From an uncultured Allobosea sp. (GTDB lineage Bacteria > Pseudomonadota > Alphaproteobacteria > Rhizobiales > Beijerinckiaceae): a stretch of 56,381 bases of DNA. How positions within the stretch are numbered: the first letter of the stretch is position 1; every line of letters starts with the position of its first letter. The stretch is taken from the NCBI RefSeq assembly GCF_945957345.1, contig NZ_CAMFKW010000036.1, forward strand, positions 1 through 56,381. Direction: 5' to 3'. The notes under the pieces are model-generated. The model was given only the letters and a program-made list of their open reading frames with translations. It was not told the DNA's origin and did not search any database. Shown piece after piece: positions 52,294 through 56,381 of the stretch. The position numbers and the translations under genes are program-made.

Positions 52294-53253
52294 GCTGGGC
52301 AAGGCCTGGTCCTCGCCGGGGATGAAGGCGTCGAAAGCGGCCCAGAACTGGGCGCGAATCGCGTCGTTCTCCATCAGGATCTCGTGGCGTGCGGTCGGCA
52401 GGACAAGTGCCGAGCCGGTCTTGAGCCGAGCCGCGAAGCGTTCGATCGCCGGCGTCGAGACGACCGGGTCGCGGCCGGCGGCGATGATCAGGGTCGGCAC
52501 CTTCACCTCCAGCGCGGCCGAAGGCGTGGCGAGACGGGCCATCAGGCGGAAGGCGGTTCTGATCCAGGCGACGGTCGGGTCGCCGATGCTGAGCTCGCGC
52601 GCCGCGGCCGAGAGCGCGGCATTGCGGGCATAGCGGACGGCGTCGCTGGTCAGGCGGTTGCCTTCGAAGGGTTTCGTGGCGATCGCGGTATCGCCGCCGC
52701 CCGGCACGAAGGCGCGGCCGAAGCCGAGCCAGTAGAGCAGGCTCGCCAGCAGCTTGGCCCGGCCGGGATTCGCGATCATCGCGATGCCCAGCATCGGTGC
52801 CAGCGCGACCATGCGCGTGACCGGCAAGGCGTTCGAGCGGGCCGCGTCGAGGCAGAGCGCGGCGCCCATCGAATGCGAGAGGACGAAATAGGGCGGGGGC
52901 AGCTTCGCCTGCATCTCCACCATGGCCAATGCCAGATCGGCCTCGTAATGCTTGAGCCGCCCGACATGGCCCTTGCGGATGCGGCGGACGAAGCGCTGGG
53001 AACCGCCCTGGCCGCGCCAGTCGAAGGCCAGCACATGAAAGCCACGACGGCGCAATTCCGCGACGGTCTCGCTGTAGCGCTCGATGAACTCGGCCCGGCC
53101 CTGCACGACGACGACCGTGCCACGCACCGGCTTCACGGTCGGGCGCCAGCTCGCGAAGCGCAAGGCGGCACCGTCTCGCGTGGTCGCAAGCCAGGTCTTG
53201 CCGTGCCCGGGAACGGGGTAATCCGGATCGGCGAAAAAGGCGGCCTCGGCCAT
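52198..53253 (-). CDS. Alpha/beta hydrolase, lysophospholipase/monoacylglycerol-lipase-like
   Basis: 351 residues, Hydrolase_4 (serine aminopeptidase S33) type. Seen: TVVVVQGRAEFIERYSETVA, HVLAFDWRGQGGSQRFV, the nucleophile elbow FVLSHSMGAALCL (GxSxG with SHSMG), PTLIIAAGRDPVVSTPAIER (aspartate) and LPTARHEILMEN (histidine). Lysophospholipase L2/PldB-like by pattern; substrate unknown. The last about 30 residues lie antisense to the hisN-like 3' end, a long convergent overlap. Confidence 0.92.
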   Translation of the reverse strand: MAEAAFFADPDYPVPGHGKTWLATTRDGAALRFASWRPTVKPVRGTVVVVQGRAEFIERYSETVAELRRRGFHVLAFDWRGQGGSQRFVRRIRKGHVGRLKHYEADLALAMVEMQAKLPPPYFVLSHSMGAALCLDAARSNALPVTRMVALAPMLGIAMIANPGRAKLLASLLYWLGFGRAFVPGGGDTAIATKPFEGNRLTSDAVRYARNAALSAAARELSIGDPTVAWIRTAFRLMARLATPSAALEVKVPTLIIAAGRDPVVSTPAIERFAARLKTGSALVLPTARHEILMENDAIRAQFWAAFDAFIPGEDQALPSSPGEPGHGGLMQRLAAGREDAPAAGSAAAVP

Positions 53254-53392
53254 CAGGTGCTCCGCATCGCCACCGCGCCTTCAGACCGTGGCTGCAACAA
53301 GCTCGACATCCTGCACCGGATATCATGCGAAAACATGTCGGTGTGCCGAAAAAGAAATCCGAGGGCTGATTTCGCGGCGGAAGAAAATCGGT

Positions 53393-53420
53393 CTTGAAAA
53401 GCCTGAACGCCTCCCCAGAT
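53393..53420 (+). promoter_or_regulatory. RpoH (sigma32) promoter of the Hsp20 gene
   Basis: CTTGAAA (53393-53399), a 13-base spacer and CCCCAGAT (53413-53420) match the sigma32 consensus CTTGAAA-N12-16-CCCCAT. Transcription would start about 90 bp upstream of the Hsp20 start codon. Confidence 0.7.
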
Positions 53421-53424
53421 CAGG

Positions 53425-53519
53425 TCTGCGCAGGCCAAGACCGGCTGCGCAAGCCAAACCAAGGTCCGCGCTCAGGCGAGGCGGACCGACCTCATTGTCG
53501 CTTCTTCGGAGGACATATC
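53425..53519 (+). promoter_or_regulatory. ROSE-like RNA thermometer in the Hsp20 5' leader
   Basis: The leader holds stacked hairpins: GGTCT...AGACC (about 53423-53442), GGTCCGC/GCGGACC (53463-53469, 53481-53487), then TCGCTTCTTCGGAGGA (53498-53513), in which the UYGCU-type motif TCGCT and CTTC sit opposite the ribosome site GGAGG with a TTCG loop. ROSE elements of rhizobial small heat-shock genes have this layout, hiding the ribosome site at low temperature. Confidence 0.65.
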
Positions 53520-53990
53520 ATGCGTCATTTCGACCTTTCCCCGCTCTATCGCTCGACCGTCGGTTTCGACCGTCTGTTCAATCTTCTCGACCAGGCGTCG
53601 AACAGCGAGACCGCCCCGAGCTACCCGCCCTACAATATCGAGCGGACCGCCGAGAACGCCTACCGCATCACCATCGCGGTCGCGGGTTTCGGTGAGGGCG
53701 ACCTCTCCATCGAGTCCAAGGAAAACGCGCTGACCGTCAAGGGCGAGAAGCAGTCCGTCGATGGTGCTGAGAAGCGCGAGGTCCTGCATCAGGGCATCGC
53801 CGCGCGCGCCTTCGAGCGTCGCTTCCAGCTTGCCGACTACGTGCAGGTGACCGGCGCCAGCCTGGAGAACGGCCTGCTTCATATCGACCTCGTGCGCGAG
53901 ATTCCCGAGGCCAAGAAGCCGCGCCAGATCGCGATCGGCACCGGCGGTTCGGCCAAGATCCTCGAGGCCAAGGTCGCCCAGGCCGCGTAA
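53520..53990 (+). CDS. Small heat-shock protein, Hsp20/alpha-crystallin family
   Basis: 156 residues from the ATG at 53520 (GGAGG upstream). N-terminus [20 protein letters not shown] is the IbpA-type form; the alpha-crystallin domain spans about residues 35-135 ([40 protein letters not shown]). The final tail contains the I-x-I motif IAI used in oligomer assembly. It is an ATP-independent holdase. Transcription by sigma32 and translation by a ROSE-like leader are both suggested by the upstream sequence. Confidence 0.95.
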   Translation: MRHFDLSPLYRSTVGFDRLFNLLDQASNSETAPSYPPYNIERTAENAYRITIAVAGFGEGDLSIESKENALTVKGEKQSVDGAEKREVLHQGIAARAFERRFQLADYVQVTGASLENGLLHIDLVREIPEAKKPRQIAIGTGGSAKILEAKVAQAA

Positions 53991-54016
53991 CCAGCGCGAA
54001 GCTTTCGATGAAAGCG

Positions 54017-54045
54017 AAAGGCCCCCGGAAACGGGGGCCTTTTTT
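54017..54045 (+). terminator. Intrinsic terminator after the Hsp20 gene
   Basis: AAAGGCCCCCG (54017-54027) pairs with CGGGGGCCTTT (54032-54042) around GAAA, followed by a T-run to 54045. It stands between convergent genes and may act on both. Confidence 0.85.
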
Positions 54046-54053
54046 GTCGGCAG

Positions 54054-55019
54054 TCAGTTCATCGGTGCGACGGGAGCGATCGGCGTCTCGGGCTTCGGCG
54101 TCGATGGGGTCGGATCGATGTTCTGCACGGGCGGGATCGAAGAGGCCTCGGACGCCGGTGCGGCAGTCGAGAGCGGTGGCTTGCGCTCCGTGCCCTCGGT
54201 ATTCCGTACATCGCTGGGATTGACGAGCTTCGGCTTGTCGGCGCCGGTCTCCGGGTTGGTCGCGCCGGGAGAGGGTTCCGCCGGCTTGGCAGGCTGCGGC
54301 GGTGCGGCCGTTGGGGGCGCACTCGCTTCGGTCGGGCCGGACTCCGCGGGCTTCACCGGTTCGGGCGCAGGCGGCGCAGCGGGGGAGGGCGGTGAGGTCG
54401 TCGCGGGTGCGCTGGCCTCGGCCGGGCCTGGTTCCGCAGGCTTTACAGGTTCAGGCGCGGGCGGTGCTGCCGGGGAGGGCGGAACAGTCGTGGCCGGGGC
54501 GCTGGCCTCCGCCGGGCCCTTGAACTCGGGCGGCCGTTCCGGCGGCTGGGGCACGAGGCGCTGGCGCGGTGCGGCACGCTCCTCGCGCGGGTCGGCGCGG
54601 GCGACGCTGGGACCCGGCACGGCCTGTCCGCGCAAGGGAATGCGTTGGATCAATTCGCCGGCATAGGCGTCGAGGATCAGGCGCTGGCGCTGGCCGCCCG
54701 CCGTGACGCCGTCGACGATATAGGTGTCTTCGCGCCGGATCGAACGTTCGATCCGGGCGAGGCCGTAACGACGGGCCGCAAGGCCATTGACCGAATAGGG
54801 CGAGACCGCAGCCGGTCCACGCGGCACGACAGCCGGCGGGCGCGGGGCATAGCCATAGTCGTAACGATAGCCATAGCCGTAGCCATAGGCCGGATAAGGT
54901 TCGTACCCGTCGTCATAATAGTATTGGGCGCCGGCGGCGCCCGCCATGCCGGCCATTGCGCCGGCCACGACCAGGCCCATCAGCGCGATGCGCCCCGGTG
55001 CGGTCGAACGATCTGCCAT
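54054..55019 (-). CDS. Secreted proline-rich protein with 30-residue tandem repeats, function unknown
   Basis: 321 residues from the ATG at 55019 (AAGGGAA upstream). Signal peptide MADRSTAPGRIALMGLVVAG through AGAAGAQ, then a Tyr-rich YYYDDGYEPYPAYGYGYGYR segment, a compact folded-looking part (RYGLARIERSIRREDTYIVD, RLILDAYAGELIQRI), and a long Pro/Ala/Glu tail. In the tail a unit starting GPAEASAPATT and ending APEPVKPAEP is repeated with exact 90-bp spacing at 54319, 54409 and 54499. The middle part resembles periplasmic domains of hypothetical proteins in Hyphomicrobiales; the tail may span the periplasm. Confidence 0.82.
   Translation of the reverse strand: MADRSTAPGRIALMGLVVAGAMAGMAGAAGAQYYYDDGYEPYPAYGYGYGYRYDYGYAPRPPAVVPRGPAAVSPYSVNGLAARRYGLARIERSIRREDTYIVDGVTAGGQRQRLILDAYAGELIQRIPLRGQAVPGPSVARADPREERAAPRQRLVPQPPERPPEFKGPAEASAPATTVPPSPAAPPAPEPVKPAEPGPAEASAPATTSPPSPAAPPAPEPVKPAESGPTEASAPPTAAPPQPAKPAEPSPGATNPETGADKPKLVNPSDVRNTEGTERKPPLSTAAPASEASSIPPVQNIDPTPSTPKPETPIAPVAPMN
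54319..54588 (-). repeat. 90-bp in-frame tandem repeat inside the Pro-rich protein gene
   Basis: Units begin at 54319, 54409 and 54499 with GC-rich, diverged copies of GCGCTGGCCTCGGCCGGGCC. The period is exactly 90 bp (30 codons); the first two copies are most alike and the third is partial. Confidence 0.7.
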
Positions 55020-55112
55020 GCCAAATTCCCTTAACGACTGACTGTTCGGCACATAGTCTTGTTAGGGATTGCGGCAGGTATGCGGCTGCAAACGGGGCGC
55101 AAATGCGCCCGC

Positions 55113-56168
55113 TCAACCCGCGATCGCAGCGATCAGGCGCTCGACGTCGTCGGCTTCCGTCGCGAAGGACATGACGAAGCGGCCGACGATCTCGCCGACC
55201 TCCAGGGTCGCCTCCGGCGGCAGCGAGCGCGCCGACCAGTCGTAATAGCCGATGCCGGCAGCCTTCAGGCGCTCCTGCACGGCCGGCGGCAGGACGAGAA
55301 ACACCTCGTTCGCCTGGCAAGGCCAGGCGAGACGGGCCTTGCTGCCCTGCGCGACCGAATCCGCCAGTCGCTTGGCGCGCGCATTGGCGTGGCGGGCGAG
55401 GTCGAGCCAGTGATCGTCGGCGAGCAGGCCCTCGAACTGGGCGCCGAGGACGCGGCCCTTGGAGAGCGTCTGGCCGGCGCGCTTGCGGCGCCATTTCATC
55501 TCCTCGGCCTGCGCCGGATCGAAGAAGATCACGGCTTCGGCCGCGAGCGCCCCGTTCTTGGTGCCGCCGAAGGAGAGCACGTCGACACCGGCCTTCCAGG
55601 TGATCTCGGCCGGCGGGCACCCGAGCGTGACCAGCGCATTGGCGAAGCGGGCGCCGTCCATGTGGAGCTTCAGGCCGCGCGGTGTAACCGCCTCTTTCAG
55701 GGCGCGCACCTCGGCCGGCGTATAGATCGTGCCGCACTCGGTCGCTTGCGTGATCGTCAGCGCCTGCGCCTGGACCTGATGGAAATCGCCGGCACGCAGA
55801 TGCGAGAGCGCCTTCGTCACCGTCTCCGGCTGCAGCTTGGCGCCGGTGCCGGGCAGGTCGACCAGCTTCGCGCCGTTGGTGAAGAACTCGGGCGCGCCGC
55901 ACTCGTCCTCGACGACATGCGCCTCCTCATGGGTGAGGATCGCGCCCCAGGGCTTGACGATGCTGGCGAGCGCCAGCGCGTTCGCCGCCGTGCCTGTGAG
56001 GACGAGGAAGACCGCGACCTCGCGCTCGAAGATTGCGGCGAAGCGCTCCTCGACGCGGCGCGTCCAGTCGTCCTTGCCATAGGGGGAGGCGGCGCCGGCA
56101 TTGGCGGCGGCGAGCGCAGCCATGACCCGAGGGCTGGCGGCGGCGGTGTTGTCGCTGAAGAAATCCAT
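55113..56168 (-). CDS. Low-specificity L-threonine aldolase family protein
   Basis: 351 residues, PLP-dependent; cleaves L-threonine or allo-threonine to glycine and acetaldehyde. Seen: MDFFSDNTAAASPRVMAALA, SPYGKDDWTRRVEERFAAIF, VFLVLTGTAANALALASIVK, ILTHEEAHVVEDECGAPEFF, LKLHMDGARFANALVTLG and the PLP-lysine region LSFGGTKNGALAAEAVIFF. The ATG at 56168 gives the family's usual N-terminus; a TTG 36 bases upstream is in frame but unlikely. It stands alone. Confidence 0.94.
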   Translation of the reverse strand: MDFFSDNTAAASPRVMAALAAANAGAASPYGKDDWTRRVEERFAAIFEREVAVFLVLTGTAANALALASIVKPWGAILTHEEAHVVEDECGAPEFFTNGAKLVDLPGTGAKLQPETVTKALSHLRAGDFHQVQAQALTITQATECGTIYTPAEVRALKEAVTPRGLKLHMDGARFANALVTLGCPPAEITWKAGVDVLSFGGTKNGALAAEAVIFFDPAQAEEMKWRRKRAGQTLSKGRVLGAQFEGLLADDHWLDLARHANARAKRLADSVAQGSKARLAWPCQANEVFLVLPPAVQERLKAAGIGYYDWSARSLPPEATLEVGEIVGRFVMSFATEADDVERLIAAIAG

Positions 56169-56381
56169 GACGTGAGCGTTAGGCGCGGACCGCTTTCCTG
56201 CCAAGCGGCACCGGCGGAGAGGGGGCTTGCGCGCCGCGCCGGGCTCAGACCTTGGGTCATGCCCAAAAACAAGAACCGAGCTGCCGGAGTCTGGCTTTCG
56301 TTCCGGAAATGTCCGGTGCGGATTCGATTTTGCAATAAAATTTCGCTGCAGCGCGAAATCGGCGCTTGTGCCTAGATTGGA
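56169..56381. other. Right-edge intergenic sequence
   Basis: No gene is complete here. ATTTCG-CTGCAGCG-CGAAAT (56341-56360) is an inverted repeat in an AT-rich patch and could be a regulator site for a gene beyond the window. Confidence 0.3.

Noticed and set aside
54319..54588. Regular 90-bp repeats considered as a CRISPR array
   Set aside because: Repeats are contiguous, diverged, in frame within a Pro-rich protein and have no unique spacers; no cas genes are present.

Overview
The window is GC-rich DNA, densely packed with genes in short operons that often overlap by ATGA or GTGA. It looks chromosomal and alphaproteobacterial, order Hyphomicrobiales (Rhizobiales), probably Bosea or a close relative. 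The signs are a CpdR response regulator beside an N-formylglutamate amidohydrolase, a suhB/MmgR-type small RNA next to an inositol-monophosphatase-family gene, an Hsp20 gene with a sigma32-like promoter and a ROSE-like leader, a DUF2934 protein, and several long palindromic intergenic repeats. No prophage, integrase, transposase or CRISPR array was seen.

Layout. 1-3862 (minus): a branched-chain-type ABC importer (livK, livH, and a livM-livG fusion cut by the left edge). 4548-6306 (minus): motB and motA. 6729-9564: a small Tyr/Gly-rich secreted protein, an NmrA-like protein, and a divergent flavin-reductase-like/GAF protein. 9592-28349: a large amino-sugar and murein-recycling region. 28667-38051: envelope and transport genes (UppP, TRAP permeases, MgtC, O-antigen ligase, lipoprotein, DUF2934, BASS transporter with LysR regulator, PAP2-like enzyme). 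38158-49387: an aldehyde dehydrogenase plus an operon combining 3-hydroxyanthranilate dioxygenase, a DapA-family enzyme, a complete Liv importer, a RidA-like/alpha-beta-hydrolase fusion and an aspartate dehydrogenase, with a divergent LysR gene. 49458-56381: tRNA-Val, CpdR, N-formylglutamate amidohydrolase, suhB-type RNA, hisN-like phosphatase, a lipase-like hydrolase, Hsp20, a Pro-rich secreted protein and threonine aldolase.

The most interesting part is the murein and amino-sugar region. It holds murQ, a GntR/UTRA regulator, a NagB-II-type SIS deaminase, nagA, anmK, an oligopeptide-type importer, a GNAT gene, a murA-like gene, two BadF-type sugar kinases, nanE, a CUT1 sugar importer and a PP2C-like phosphatase. 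Three of its promoter regions (13507-13523, 15638-15654, 28397-28413) carry the same direct repeat, TGGWYY-N5-TGGTCY with an 11-bp period. This suggests the three transcription units form one regulon, most simply under the GntR protein encoded inside it. Neither importer has an ATPase gene nearby. A 102-bp palindromic repeat joins the GNAT frame to murA without a stop codon. In all four ABC importer operons of the window an inverted repeat lies between the binding-protein gene and the first permease gene.
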